Shown here: positions 32,632 to 42,703 of the stretch, one piece after another
Position numbering within the stretch: the first letter of the stretch is position 1
How the letters are laid out: each line of letters begins with the position of its first letter
Assembly (NCBI GenBank): GCA_017307755.1
Contig: JAFKGQ010000016.1
Location: 248,001-312,000, forward strand
Source: Chitinophagaceae bacterium
GTDB lineage: Bacteria > Bacteroidota > Bacteroidia > Chitinophagales > Chitinophagaceae
Direction of reading: 5' to 3'
DNA: 64,000 nt
Translations under genes and position numbers: made by a program
The notes under the pieces: model-generated
Databases searched by the model: none
Told to the model about the DNA's origin: nothing
What the model saw: only the letters and a program-made list of their open reading frames with translations

Positions 32632-34557
32632 TTAAAGGGAGAATGCGATCACATAATCCCCCAGCGTCGTTTTTAGCTTCCCATGCCCCCCGGCGGCGAT
32701 AACGACATACTGTTTACCACCAATGGCATAGGTCATAGGAGTGGCCTGCCCCCCTGCCGGCAGCTGATATTCCCAAAGCAGGGCCCCCGTATGCTTGTCA
32801 AAAGCCCGGAAATAATTATCCCGGCTGGCAGCCACAAAGATAAGACCTCCCGCCGTCACAATGGCGCCGCCAAAATTGATCGATCCCCAATTCCTGGCTT
32901 CCGGGTACTTTTTGAGGTCCATCATATGACCAAGTGGTACTTCCCAGGTCTTTTCACCCGTGTGCAGATCGATGGCCAGCAATGTACCCCAGGGCGGACG
33001 GCTTTGCATCAGCAAGCCCTTTTCCGGGTCTGCCGTAAACAGGTAATTCCGCTTCATGACATACGGTGTGCCTACCTGCCGCCCTGTCTCCGCCCGCATG
33101 ACCTCATCGTTCTCCCGTTCTATCTGTCCTATCTTTTCCCTTGGGATCATCCGGATCACGGCCGGTACCCGGTTGATATTGGTGATCAGAAGCTCATCCA
33201 CGGGGTCGTAGCACATCCCGCTCCAATTGATCCCTCCCACATTGCCCGGCGTCACAATGGTGCCCTGGTAGCTGGGAGGAGTAAATGGCCCCTGGTTCAC
33301 AAGACCGCTGATCCTGCGTTCGGCCGTGGCTTTTTCCTCCGGGGTGGTCCCCCAGGCGTCGGCAATGGTCAAAGACTGTATGCCCACCGGCGCAGGCAAT
33401 ACAGGAAAGGGTTGCGTGGGAGAAACTTCCTCCCCTTCTACCGTAGAAGCGGGCACAGGTCGTTCTTCCACCGGGAAAAGAGGTTTGCCCGTCACCCGGT
33501 GCAGGATAAAGATATGCCCCATCTTGGTTCCCACCGCCACGGCCGGCGCCTTCTTTCCATGCTGCGTGACTTCTATCAGCATGGGCTGAGCCGCAATGTC
33601 ATTGTCCCAAATGTCGTGATGCACCACCTGGAAATGCCAGGCCATTTTCCCCGTAGCAACATGAAGCGCGACAATGGAATTGGCATATAAGTTCTTCCCC
33701 TTCCGCATCCCTCCATAATAATCGGGACTGGGGCTGGTGGTAGGAATAAAGACAAGCCCCCGGGCCGCATCTACGGAAATGACGGACCAGGCATTGGCCC
33801 CCCCGGTCCTGGCAACGTTGGGCCCCTGCCAGGTGGCGGCAGCCGTATCCCCGGGGTGGCGGGCGGCGATAGGATCCCAGGTCCATTGTAATTTACCCGT
33901 CTGTACGTTGTACGCTCGAACAACTCCCGGCGGATAATCGATCCGCTGGTTATCCCCAAGGGATGAGCCAACGATCACCAGGTTGCCGGCGATGGCCGGG
34001 GGGGAGGTTTCCGCGAGGTCGTCGCCAACGCCTGCTTTGAGGTCTACCGTCCCGGCGCTGCCAAAGGGTGTGTTGACCTGTCCGGTCCGGGCATCAAGAC
34101 TGATGAGCCGGCCGTCGATGGTCGCCACGAAAATGAATTTGGCAGGCCCTCCCGCAGGCCAGGCAGCTACTCCCCTGGCAGCCAGGTCCGAAAAACCCCG
34201 GTGCAGGTCCACATGGGGATTAAATACCCATTTTTCCTGCCCGGTGACGGCATCGATGGCCATTACGCGACCGGTGGGCGTGTTAAAATACAACACCCCG
34301 CCCAGCATGATGGGCGTGGCTTCAAAAGCAGCGCTCTCTGCAAGAGAAGTGCCTTCATAGGTCTTTAACTCGCCTGTGCGATAGGTCCACGCCACTTTCA
34401 GCTGACTGACATTGCCCGTGTTGATCTGCCCGATGGCGGCATAACGCTCGCCACCCGCATTACATCCGTAAAAAGGCCAGGCCGCATCCGGAACCTGCCC
34501 CCTGACAGTAAGGTTTGCTGCCAGCGCAATGCACAGCAGCGCTTGATATCGTTGCAT
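32632..34557 (-). CDS. Exported PQQ-dependent (quinoprotein) dehydrogenase
   Basis: From the ATG at 34557 it has 641 residues with a signal peptide (M-Q-R-Y-Q-A-L-L-C-I-A-L-A-A-N-L-T-V-R-G-Q). The mature protein is an eight-bladed quinoprotein propeller: W-P-F-Y-G-C-N-A-G-G-E-R-Y-A-A-I at the start and repeated tryptophan-docking motifs such as A-I-D-A-V-T-G-Q-E-K-W and A-L-H-V-A-T-G-K-M-A-W, with A-F-D-K-H-T-G-A-L-L-W near the end. It resembles the periplasmic part of glucose/polyol dehydrogenases, which oxidise sugars or alcohols. The substrate is not clear, and no cytochrome or PQQ-synthesis genes adjoin. Upstream open frame to 35016 runs antisense to ppk1 and is not coding. Confidence 0.87.
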   Translation of the reverse strand: MQRYQALLCIALAANLTVRGQVPDAAWPFYGCNAGGERYAAIGQINTGNVSQLKVAWTYRTGELKTYEGTSLAESAAFEATPIMLGGVLYFNTPTGRVMAIDAVTGQEKWVFNPHVDLHRGFSDLAARGVAAWPAGGPAKFIFVATIDGRLISLDARTGQVNTPFGSAGTVDLKAGVGDDLAETSPPAIAGNLVIVGSSLGDNQRIDYPPGVVRAYNVQTGKLQWTWDPIAARHPGDTAAATWQGPNVARTGGANAWSVISVDAARGLVFIPTTSPSPDYYGGMRKGKNLYANSIVALHVATGKMAWHFQVVHHDIWDNDIAAQPMLIEVTQHGKKAPAVAVGTKMGHIFILHRVTGKPLFPVEERPVPASTVEGEEVSPTQPFPVLPAPVGIQSLTIADAWGTTPEEKATAERRISGLVNQGPFTPPSYQGTIVTPGNVGGINWSGMCYDPVDELLITNINRVPAVIRMIPREKIGQIERENDEVMRAETGRQVGTPYVMKRNYLFTADPEKGLLMQSRPPWGTLLAIDLHTGEKTWEVPLGHMMDLKKYPEARNWGSINFGGAIVTAGGLIFVAASRDNYFRAFDKHTGALLWEYQLPAGGQATPMTYAIGGKQYVVIAAGGHGKLKTTLGDYVIAFSL

Positions 34558-34705
34558 ATTGTCTGTTTTATGTTCCACCGAATTTACCTGTTTATACAGA
34601 CCGCGCCGATCATCTTTGACAAATGGACGTTTTGTGCAGGTATCTGGATTTTGATAATAATTATTTAATTTACCATTCCCTTTTGCATTTTCTACTTTGC
34701 GCAAA

Positions 34706-36865
34706 ATGGGTATAATGGCAGAATTAATGAAAAGACGTACGATAGTAAGGGACATTAGCTGGCTTTCATTTAATAGTAGAGTGCTGCAGGAAGCAGCGGA
34801 TTCTTCTGTCCCTCTTAGGGAAAGGATCCGTTTTTTAGGGATCTTCTCCAATAATATGGACGAATTTTTTCGCGTACGGGTGGCGACCCTGAAAAGGATG
34901 AGCGAGTACAGCGGCCGAAAAACCAAGATCAACATGCACCTGGAAGTGTCTCCCGACAAGATCCTCAACGATATCCAATCCATGGTGCTGGAGCAGAATG
35001 AAGAATTCGACACCATCTGGAACGAGATCCGGAAGGAAATGGAAAAGGAAAAGGTGTTCCTGGTATCGGAGGAAAAGCTGGATCATAACCAGCAGCAATT
35101 CATCCAGAATTATTTCGAGGAAGAGGTTCGCTCCAATATCATTCCTCTCATGATCGAAAGCATCCCCCAATTCCCCTATCTGCGGGATAAATCGATCTAT
35201 CTGGGAGTAGTGCTTACCCGGCAGGACGGCAGTATGAAACGTCAATATGCGTTGATAGAGGTCCCCAGCCGGGTATTAGGCCGTTTTGTCCAACTGCCCT
35301 CTCCGGCAATGGACGAGCATCATATTATACTGCTGGAAGACATCATCCGCTATAACCTCCGCAGTATTTTCGCCTATTTTGGTTATGATACCTACAGCTC
35401 CTGGGTCTTTAAGGTGACCCGCGACGCAGAGATCGACATAGACAACGACGTATCCACCACCCTTATCCAGAAGATCGAGAAAGGGTTGAAGAACCGTCGC
35501 CGGGGAAAGCCGGTGCGCTTCGTATATGACAAGGAAATGGACGAACACCTGCTGGAATACCTGATGAAGCGGATGAACCTCGCCCGTAAGGACAACCTGA
35601 TGCCGGGGGGACGCATCCATAATTTCAGACATTTTATGGATTTCCCGGACGTATTCCCCAAAAAAGGTCAACGGAAAAAACCTTTCACCCATCCGCTGCT
35701 GGTAAAGACGCCCCGGGTGACGGATGTGGTGTTGGACCAGGACGTCATGCTGCACTTCCCGTACCATTCCTTTAACCCCGTGATCGATATGCTGCGGGAA
35801 GCCGCCATCGATCCCAACGTCACTACTATCAAGATCACCTGTTACAGGCTGGCGGCCAATTCCAAGATCATAAATGCCCTGATCAATGCCGTGAGAAATG
35901 GTAAGCATGTCACCGTCATGCTGGAGCTGAAGGCCCGTTTTGACGAGGAAGCAAACCTGGAGTGGAAAGAAAGATTGGAGGATGAAGGGGTAAAAGTGCT
36001 CATCGGCATTCCCAACATGAAGATCCACGCCAAGTTATGCCTGATAAAAAAACGCATCAATAACTTCACCATCCATTATGGCTTTGTCAGTACGGGCAAT
36101 CTCAATGAGAAGACCGCAAAAGTATACGGGGACCATTGCCTGCTGACATCCGACAGACATATCATGGCCGACGTAAACAGGATCTTCAACTATCTGGAGA
36201 AATGGAAAGAAGGCATCGATCCGCTGAGGACCTGTAAGACCCTTATCCCATGTCCCACCAGTCTGCGGCGCGAACTGATAAAGATGATCACGAGGGAGAT
36301 CAGATTGGCAAAGGAAAAAAAGCCCGCCACCATGACCCTGAAGATGAACTCCCTTGTCGATGAAGAGCTCATCGATAAATTGTACGAGGCGGCCCGGGCC
36401 GGTGTGGAGATAAAGCTCATCGTCCGGGGCATCTTCTGCATGTTCTCCGAGAACAGCAAATTCATCATCCCCGTGAAAGCCATCAGTATCATCGACGAAT
36501 ATCTCGAGCACGCCAGGATATTTATCTTTGGCAACAACGGGAAAGAGAAAGTTTATATATCTTCGGCCGATTGGATGGTGCGCAACCTGGACCACCGGGT
36601 GGAAGCCACCTGTCCCGTGCTGGATCCCGCCATCCAGCATGAATTGAAACAGATACTGGACATACAATTGTCAGACAACGTAAAAGCCAGATGGCTGGAC
36701 AACGAATTAATGAACAAATACAAAAAGGACAATCCGGACGCGAAGGTACGGTCCCAGATTGAGATCTATAATTATCTATACCACAAGGCGCATCATGCCG
36801 AGGATGACAAAAAATCTGAAATACCGCAAATCCCTTCTATAACTCATGCGACTGGCAGCTATTGA
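34706..36865 (+). CDS. ppk1: Polyphosphate kinase 1
   Basis: PPK1 makes long-chain polyphosphate from ATP. The roughly 719-residue protein opens D-I-S-W-L-S-F-N-S-R-V-L-Q-E-A and F-L-G-I-F-S-N-N-M-D-E-F-F-R-V-R, the N-terminal ATP-binding signature. The autophosphorylated histidine is His441 in N-M-K-I-H-A-K-L, and the second conserved His602 is in Y-L-E-H-A-R-I-F. Start at ATG 34706; an alternative ATG is at 34715. It overlaps the exopolyphosphatase gene by 20 bases, so synthesis and breakdown of polyphosphate are coupled in one operon. Confidence 0.94.
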   Translation: MGIMAELMKRRTIVRDISWLSFNSRVLQEAADSSVPLRERIRFLGIFSNNMDEFFRVRVATLKRMSEYSGRKTKINMHLEVSPDKILNDIQSMVLEQNEEFDTIWNEIRKEMEKEKVFLVSEEKLDHNQQQFIQNYFEEEVRSNIIPLMIESIPQFPYLRDKSIYLGVVLTRQDGSMKRQYALIEVPSRVLGRFVQLPSPAMDEHHIILLEDIIRYNLRSIFAYFGYDTYSSWVFKVTRDAEIDIDNDVSTTLIQKIEKGLKNRRRGKPVRFVYDKEMDEHLLEYLMKRMNLARKDNLMPGGRIHNFRHFMDFPDVFPKKGQRKKPFTHPLLVKTPRVTDVVLDQDVMLHFPYHSFNPVIDMLREAAIDPNVTTIKITCYRLAANSKIINALINAVRNGKHVTVMLELKARFDEEANLEWKERLEDEGVKVLIGIPNMKIHAKLCLIKKRINNFTIHYGFVSTGNLNEKTAKVYGDHCLLTSDRHIMADVNRIFNYLEKWKEGIDPLRTCKTLIPCPTSLRRELIKMITREIRLAKEKKPATMTLKMNSLVDEELIDKLYEAARAGVEIKLIVRGIFCMFSENSKFIIPVKAISIIDEYLEHARIFIFGNNGKEKVYISSADWMVRNLDHRVEATCPVLDPAIQHELKQILDIQLSDNVKARWLDNELMNKYKKDNPDAKVRSQIEIYNYLYHKAHHAEDDKKSEIPQIPSITHATGSY

Positions 36866-37742
36866 TATCGGGAGCAACGCGGCAAGACTGCTTATCTCTG
36901 ACGTATCCATCAACAACGGCAAGGCAGAATTCAATAAGATCAACCTGGTCCGTGTACCTCTGCGGCTGGGGTTCGATGTATTCGAGAAAAAAGAGATATC
37001 CCCGGAAAAAACGGATATGATCCTCCATACGATCAAGGCATATAAACACTTGCTGGAAGCCTATGGCGTCCGCCATATAAAAGCGGCCGCCACTTCCGCG
37101 ATGCGGGATGCGGTAAATGCCCGGGACATCATAGCACGCGTGCATGAAGAAACCGGCATTCCCATCGAGGTCATCAGCGGCGGCAACGAGGCCGCCCTGA
37201 TATATGAGAATCATATCGCCGAGAACATGGACAAGGATCACGCCTATCTCTATATCGACGTAGGGGGCGGCAGCACCGAACTCACGTTCTTTGCCCGCAG
37301 CAAACTCATCTTCTCCGCCTCTTTTAATATAGGTACCATCCGGCTGCTGAAAGGCCAGGTCACCGACAGCCAATGGGACAACATGAAGGAGTTTATAAAA
37401 AAAGAAACAAAAGATTACTTCGACAATATCATCGCCATCGGCTCCGGAGGGAATATCAACAAGATCTTTTCCCTGTCCAAACGCAAAGAAGGAAAATCCC
37501 TGCACATCGACTCGCTGAAGGATTACTATAAGGAATTCTCCAGCTTCACCCTGACAGACCGCATGCGTCTCTACAAATTGCGGGAAGACCGGGCCGATGT
37601 CATCGTTCCCGCGTTGCAGATCTATATCAATGTCATGCGTTGGGCCAACGCGCAGGAAATATATGTCCCCAAGATCGGGTTGGCGGATGGACTGATCCAG
37701 CACCTGTACGACGACCTGAAAAAAAAGGGTATTCCTGATTAA
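36846..37742 (+). CDS. ppx: Ppx/GppA-family exopolyphosphatase
   Basis: A 298-residue enzyme of the actin-like ASKHA fold that hydrolyses polyphosphate or pppGpp. The phosphate loops are L-A-A-I-D-I-G-S-N-A-A-R-L-L at the start and Y-I-D-V-G-G-G-S-T-E-L-T at about 137-148, with A-A-A-T-S-A-M-R-D-A between them. It is the short two-domain form, lacking the C-terminal HD-like part of E. coli Ppx. The 20-base overlap with ppk1 argues for polyphosphate as substrate. Confidence 0.88.
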   Translation: MRLAAIDIGSNAARLLISDVSINNGKAEFNKINLVRVPLRLGFDVFEKKEISPEKTDMILHTIKAYKHLLEAYGVRHIKAAATSAMRDAVNARDIIARVHEETGIPIEVISGGNEAALIYENHIAENMDKDHAYLYIDVGGGSTELTFFARSKLIFSASFNIGTIRLLKGQVTDSQWDNMKEFIKKETKDYFDNIIAIGSGGNINKIFSLSKRKEGKSLHIDSLKDYYKEFSSFTLTDRMRLYKLREDRADVIVPALQIYINVMRWANAQEIYVPKIGLADGLIQHLYDDLKKKGIPD

Positions 37743-37790
37743 AGATTCCCTACCTTAGCTACCCCTTAAATTTCTTAAATTTCTTTCCCC

Positions 37791-38606
37791 ATGTCAGTAC
37801 ATACAGAGGTCAAAAAGGTCACCACCCACACACTCCAGAAAATGAAACAGACAGGGGAAAAGATATCCATGATCACCGCCTACGACTATTCGTTCGCCAG
37901 GATCTTTGATGCAGCAGGCATCGACGTCATCCTTGTCGGCGATTCCGCCTCCAACGTAATGGCCGGTCATGAAACAACACTTCCTATTACTCTCGATCAG
38001 ATGATCTACCACGCATCTTCCGTGCTGCGTGCTGTAAACCGCAGCTTTGTAGTCGTCGATCTGCCGTTTGGCTCTTATCAATCCAACTCCAAGGAAGCAC
38101 TAGCCTCCGCCATCCGTATTATGAAGGAGACGGGCGCCCATGCCGTCAAGGTCGAGGGAGGTGAGGAGATCCTGGAGTCCGTCAAAAGGATACTCGGCGC
38201 CGGCGTCCCGGTGATGGGACATCTCGGTCTTACTCCACAATCCATCTATAAATTCGGGACCTACACCGTCCGGGCCAGAGAAGAAGCCGAGGCGGAAAAA
38301 CTAAAAAAAGACGCCCGTATATTGGAAGAGGCAGGATGCTTTGGACTGGTGCTGGAAAAAATCCCGGCCCTCCTGGCAAAAGAGGTTTCCGAAAGCCTGC
38401 ATATCCCCACCATCGGCATCGGCGCCGGAAAATACTGCGATGGCCAGGTCCTGGTCATGCACGACCTCCTGGGCATCAATACGGAATTCAAACCCCGCTT
38501 CCTCCGCCGCTACCTCGACATGCACGAGCAGATAACCACCGCTATCCAACACTACATCCATGACGTAAAATCCCGCGACTTTCCCAGCGAGCAGGAACAG
38601 TACTAG
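37791..38606 (+). CDS. panB: 3-methyl-2-oxobutanoate hydroxymethyltransferase
   Basis: PanB performs the first committed step of pantothenate synthesis, adding a hydroxymethyl group to 2-oxoisovalerate from methylene-tetrahydrofolate. At 271 residues it is of normal length. Conserved segments are K-I-S-M-I-T-A-Y-D-Y-S-F-A, V-G-D-S-A-S-N-V-M-A-G-H (metal-binding Asp), V-K-V-E-G-G and the catalytic E-K-I-P region. It lies 48 bases after ppx on the same strand. Confidence 0.95.
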   Translation: MSVHTEVKKVTTHTLQKMKQTGEKISMITAYDYSFARIFDAAGIDVILVGDSASNVMAGHETTLPITLDQMIYHASSVLRAVNRSFVVVDLPFGSYQSNSKEALASAIRIMKETGAHAVKVEGGEEILESVKRILGAGVPVMGHLGLTPQSIYKFGTYTVRAREEAEAEKLKKDARILEEAGCFGLVLEKIPALLAKEVSESLHIPTIGIGAGKYCDGQVLVMHDLLGINTEFKPRFLRRYLDMHEQITTAIQHYIHDVKSRDFPSEQEQY

Positions 38607-38686
38607 TATATTTCTTGTACAGGTTGCAGCATGAATGATTTTTTCTAATCATTTATTGTTAACTTAAAGCAACCAAAAAAAACTGT

Positions 38687-41521
38687 ATGAGAAAACCGAT
38701 TCTGCTTTGTATTATGCTAATCGTATATATCTATGCGCATGCCCAAAATACCCTTACAGGGAAGGTGACAGACAGCAAGACAAACGCACCTATCGAGGGG
38801 GCATCGATCAAGGTAAAACACTCAAAAACAGGCACTTCCACCGACAATAATGGTCATTATGCCATACCGGTGAAACCAGGTGACCTGGTGGAAATCAGCA
38901 GTATCGGTTATATTACAAAAACTATCAGTATCGTAGACGGCGGCAGTCTCGACATCGCCCTGGAACCCAGCTCCACGGAATTGAGAGAGATCGTTTTCGT
39001 CGGCACCCGGGGAGCCGGAAGGGCCAAGACGGAAACACCCGTACCCGTAGACGTGATCAAGATCAATCAGATCGATCTGCCGACAGCAAAAATGGACCTG
39101 ACCTCCGTCCTGAACATCGCAGCCCCCTCTTTCAATTATAATAAACAAAGCGGCGCCGATGGCGCCGACCATATCGACATTGGAACCCTCCGGGGACTGG
39201 GACCTGACCAGACCCTGGTATTGATCAACGGCAAAAGACGGCACCAGACTGCCTTTGTCACCCTGTTCGGCACTCGCGGCAGAGGTAATTCAGGCGTAGA
39301 CCTCAACGCCTTCCCGGAAGCATCCGTCGACCGGATCGAGATCCTCCGCGACGGAGCCTCCGCCCAATACGGCTCGGACGCCATCGCAGGCGTTATCAAC
39401 ATTATCCTCAAAAAAGATCCGGGCCATCTCACCATGAATACAGGCTGGAGCGGCTATTACGACCACAAGTTCAACTCCAGGAAGTTCAACGCAGGTAACC
39501 AGTACGTCTCCGGCGGCGCCATCGACGGGAACACCTTTACCTTCTCCCTCGACGGCGGCATCGCCCTGGGTAAAAAAGGCGGATTTATGAATATCGGCGC
39601 CGATTTCCTCACCCAGGGAAAGACCTACCGTCAGGCGGATACTGCCAACTGGCAGAAAGATAAGAACGCGCTTCCCTCTATCAACTCGGGCCGCAGGGCC
39701 TTCGGGGATGGCAGTCTCACCTCCGGCGGCGTCATGTACAATATGGAACTACCCACCGGGACAGGCCGCACCACCTTCTATTCCTTCGGCGGAGTTAATT
39801 ACAAGTCATCCGACGCCTATGCCTATTCACGTAACTGGAGTCAAAAGCCGGAACGTTTTCCTGTCGACAATAAAGCCAATCTTCTTTTTACACCCGGCAT
39901 CATGCGACAAACCAATGACGGTGAAACCTACTTTAACCCCCATATACAAACGCACATCCAGGATGCTTCTCTGGCCGTGGGTATCAAAGGCATGACAGGG
40001 AACGATTGGACATGGGACCTGAGCAATACGCTGGGAAGGAATGACTTCCATTTCTTTGGCGACAAGACCTTTAATGCCTCCATCATCGGCAAGAACGCGC
40101 CCAACCATTTCGATGACGGCGGCTTCAACTTCCTGCAGAATACCGTCAATCTGGACTTCGGCAAATCGTTCAAGTCAGTGGCCAGCGGTCTTAACCTGGG
40201 CCTGGGCGCCGAATTCCGTTATGAACGCTATTCCATCTATGCAGGGGAGTACGCATCTTATTCCGCCATCGATACGAACCAGCGTGTTTACTCCAATCTG
40301 ACCAGCGACTCGCTCCGCGCGCCGGCAGCAGGCAGTCAGGGTTTTCCCGGCTTCAGCCTCGCCGATGTGAAGACGGCCCATCGCACGAACCTAGGTATCT
40401 ATGCTGACGGAGAGCTGAATGTCACTAATGCCTGGCTGGTGGACATAGCCGGCCGCTTTGAGCATTATTCCGACTTCGGCTCCGTCGTCACAGGCAAGCT
40501 AGCCACCCGTTATAAATTATTGGACAATCTGAATATCCGCGGCTCTGTCAGTACGGGCTACCGCGCTCCCTCCCTGCAGCAGATCAACTTCAGCAACACG
40601 CTTACCTCCTTTAGTAGCGGTCAACTGGTTCAATCCCGCATCGCCAGCAACAACGAACCCATCACCCGTGCAGCCGGCATCCCCAAGCTAAAACAGGAAA
40701 CCTCCGTCAACGCCAGTGCCGGCTTTAGTTGGAAGGCGGCGCCAGGGCTTACCTTTACGGTGGATGGTTATTGGGTAAAGATGAAAAACAGGATCGTGCT
40801 CTCCGGTCTATTTAGTCAGAACGACTCTACTCTGCCCGGTTCCTTTACTTCTCAATTCCCAAAAGACGTGGCGACCGTGCAGTTCTTTTCCAATGCCGTC
40901 AATACCACCAACTATGGCCTGGACATCGTAGCCGACTATACCACTCGCTGGGAGAAGAACAGCTTCCACGTCCTGCTGGCGGGCAACCTGCAGCACATGA
41001 CCATCGACGCTATTCATGTTCCGCCGGCACTGAGCGACAGCTTGCTCAGCCGGAATACCTTTTACAGCGACAGGGAAAAAGCCTTTCTGCTGGCCTCGGC
41101 TCCCAACCACAAATTTGCCCTCAGCCTGGATTATACCATGGATAAGATTGGCTTTGGCACCCACTTCACCTATTTCGGCAAGATCAAGTTGATGGGCTTT
41201 GGTGCTAAGACGGCCGACAACCCCAACCAGACAGGCATCAATCCCATGGTGAACACCGATGCTGACGGGAATAAACTAGTACCCGAGGTCTTTAATTTCG
41301 GAGGCAAAGTGGTCACCGATATTTATGCCTCCTACAAGTTCTGCAAACATGCAACTGTCTTCATAGGAGCCGACAACCTGTTCAATATCCATCCTGACCT
41401 GGGCGTCAATCCTTTGGCAAAAGGCTGGGCAGGAGACAACGAATCCGGCGGCCCGTGGGACAGCGTCCAGATGGGTTTCAATGGCTTACGGCTATTTGGA
41501 AAGCTATCGCTGAACTTGTAG
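38687..41521 (+). CDS. TonB-dependent outer-membrane receptor with carboxypeptidase-like N-terminal domain
   Basis: A 944-residue receptor. Signal peptide 1-20 (M-R-K-P-I-L-L-C-I-M-L-I-V-Y-I-Y-A-H-A-Q) is followed by a carboxypeptidase-like regulatory domain (T-L-T-G-K-V-T-D-S-K-T-N-A-P-I-E-G-A-S-I) to about 105. The TonB plug has V-D-R-I-E-I-L-R-D-G-A-S-A-Q-Y-G-S-D-A-I-A-G-V-I-N-I-I at about 210-236. The barrel runs to the C-terminal K-L-S-L-N-L. It has no partner SusD and no signalling domain, so it is more like siderophore or vitamin receptors than SusC. Ligand unknown. Confidence 0.9.
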   Translation: MRKPILLCIMLIVYIYAHAQNTLTGKVTDSKTNAPIEGASIKVKHSKTGTSTDNNGHYAIPVKPGDLVEISSIGYITKTISIVDGGSLDIALEPSSTELREIVFVGTRGAGRAKTETPVPVDVIKINQIDLPTAKMDLTSVLNIAAPSFNYNKQSGADGADHIDIGTLRGLGPDQTLVLINGKRRHQTAFVTLFGTRGRGNSGVDLNAFPEASVDRIEILRDGASAQYGSDAIAGVINIILKKDPGHLTMNTGWSGYYDHKFNSRKFNAGNQYVSGGAIDGNTFTFSLDGGIALGKKGGFMNIGADFLTQGKTYRQADTANWQKDKNALPSINSGRRAFGDGSLTSGGVMYNMELPTGTGRTTFYSFGGVNYKSSDAYAYSRNWSQKPERFPVDNKANLLFTPGIMRQTNDGETYFNPHIQTHIQDASLAVGIKGMTGNDWTWDLSNTLGRNDFHFFGDKTFNASIIGKNAPNHFDDGGFNFLQNTVNLDFGKSFKSVASGLNLGLGAEFRYERYSIYAGEYASYSAIDTNQRVYSNLTSDSLRAPAAGSQGFPGFSLADVKTAHRTNLGIYADGELNVTNAWLVDIAGRFEHYSDFGSVVTGKLATRYKLLDNLNIRGSVSTGYRAPSLQQINFSNTLTSFSSGQLVQSRIASNNEPITRAAGIPKLKQETSVNASAGFSWKAAPGLTFTVDGYWVKMKNRIVLSGLFSQNDSTLPGSFTSQFPKDVATVQFFSNAVNTTNYGLDIVADYTTRWEKNSFHVLLAGNLQHMTIDAIHVPPALSDSLLSRNTFYSDREKAFLLASAPNHKFALSLDYTMDKIGFGTHFTYFGKIKLMGFGAKTADNPNQTGINPMVNTDADGNKLVPEVFNFGGKVVTDIYASYKFCKHATVFIGADNLFNIHPDLGVNPLAKGWAGDNESGGPWDSVQMGFNGLRLFGKLSLNL

Positions 41522-41538
41522 CGTTTCCTGCAATTTAT

Positions 41539-42687
41539 CTATTGTACCAGGCTCAATGCTTTCTCCAACTGCCTGTCACGACCGTTCAGCAGGCCACCGG
41601 CATCGAATGGAATAGGTATATCAGGCGGAAAGCCTTTTCCTTCATAGATCCGGCCATCGATGTATTTGAATTCGGCAGAGGAGGTATAGACAGAAAAATA
41701 ATTATATACGGAAAACGGACCGCCATAGTATAAGGCCTCATCGGAGATAGGCCCGGTGGCACCCCAGGTAGTTTCGCCGATGAAATAGCTGTTGGGCATC
41801 GCCTTTATGGCCATAACGGTGGCTTCGGCCATCGATATGGAATAGCTATCGGCCAGGACAATTACAGGCAATGTCAGTGCCTTGCTATTTTTTTTTGGCA
41901 TGACGTAAGCGGGTATCCACGGCGTATAATTCAATCTTCCATTGCCATTCTTATACCTGGTGTAGCCGAATGCCAGCGGCTTGCTGATAAAAGATCCCAG
42001 AAGAAAATTCAGGTCTGCCAGGTTGCCGCCGGCATTATTTCTTACGTCAATGACCAACGATCTTATTTCCGGGGACAGCGTATTCAACTGTTCAAAAAAA
42101 TATTGAAGGACATTCCGTACCCCATTGACTCTGTCGGATTCAAATGCCTCCTGCAAAGCGAATTTGTCGCAGTAAAAATATAAGCATCGCCGCTGTATGG
42201 TGCCGCTCATCGCAAACACCCTGTCCTGCCCCGTCGTAACATATCCCCCGCTGACATATCCGCTGTCGAGATAACCCGAGTCGGCGCGGGGGTAGGGAAA
42301 GGGACTGTGAAAGTCCGGCGCCAGCAATTTTCTGTTCAATACCGGATAGATCATGGAATCTTTCAGCAAAGGATAGGTGAACTGAATAGAAAAATGGCCG
42401 TCGATGATCCCTCCCGACATTTGTCTGAAATACCCCACCGCCTTTCTGAGGTCAGCCGGATCCTGATCATTCAGTACAGCGAATAATGGCTTGTATACGG
42501 CATATGTCTTGTCCCAGTCGGTCGTATCAATGTCCCAATACAAATAATTGTTGTTCATTCCATTCCAATACGCCTCGAAAACATCGCTCAGGCTTCCAGG
42601 AGAAGCGGGGATAGCAGGCACCTTGCTCTTGTTGCAGGAACATAAAAGCAGTAATAATAATCCTGAAAAAGAAGTCCGTCTCGTCAT
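41539..42687 (-). CDS. S41-family peptidase-like lipoprotein
   Basis: From the ATG at 42687 this is a 382-residue lipoprotein (lipobox L-L-C-S-C). The core shows the S41 fold: V-I-D-V-R-N-N-A-G-G-N-L-A-D-L, then I-V-L-A-D-S-Y-S-I-S-M-A-E-A-T with the nucleophile-position Ser (before M-A-E), then G-E-T-T-W-G-A. In Prc/CtpA proteases the last motif is G-K-G and supplies the catalytic Lys; here it is Ala, so it uses another base or is not a peptidase. It ends a three-gene minus-strand run with 16- and 8-base gaps. Confidence 0.8.
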   Translation of the reverse strand: MTRRTSFSGLLLLLLCSCNKSKVPAIPASPGSLSDVFEAYWNGMNNNYLYWDIDTTDWDKTYAVYKPLFAVLNDQDPADLRKAVGYFRQMSGGIIDGHFSIQFTYPLLKDSMIYPVLNRKLLAPDFHSPFPYPRADSGYLDSGYVSGGYVTTGQDRVFAMSGTIQRRCLYFYCDKFALQEAFESDRVNGVRNVLQYFFEQLNTLSPEIRSLVIDVRNNAGGNLADLNFLLGSFISKPLAFGYTRYKNGNGRLNYTPWIPAYVMPKKNSKALTLPVIVLADSYSISMAEATVMAIKAMPNSYFIGETTWGATGPISDEALYYGGPFSVYNYFSVYTSSAEFKYIDGRIYEGKGFPPDIPIPFDAGGLLNGRDRQLEKALSLVQ

Positions 42688-42703
42688 AAGGCTACCGTAT
42701 AAC

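Noticed and set aside
34558..35016. Upstream in-frame extension of the PQQ dehydrogenase
   Set aside because: It runs antisense into ppk1 and contains no signal peptide; the ATG at 34557 gives a clean exported protein.
38634..38660. Weak hairpin AATGATT-AATCATT before the TonB receptor
   Set aside because: Seven A/T-rich pairs with a T-rich loop in an AT-rich gap; too weak to call a terminator or operator.
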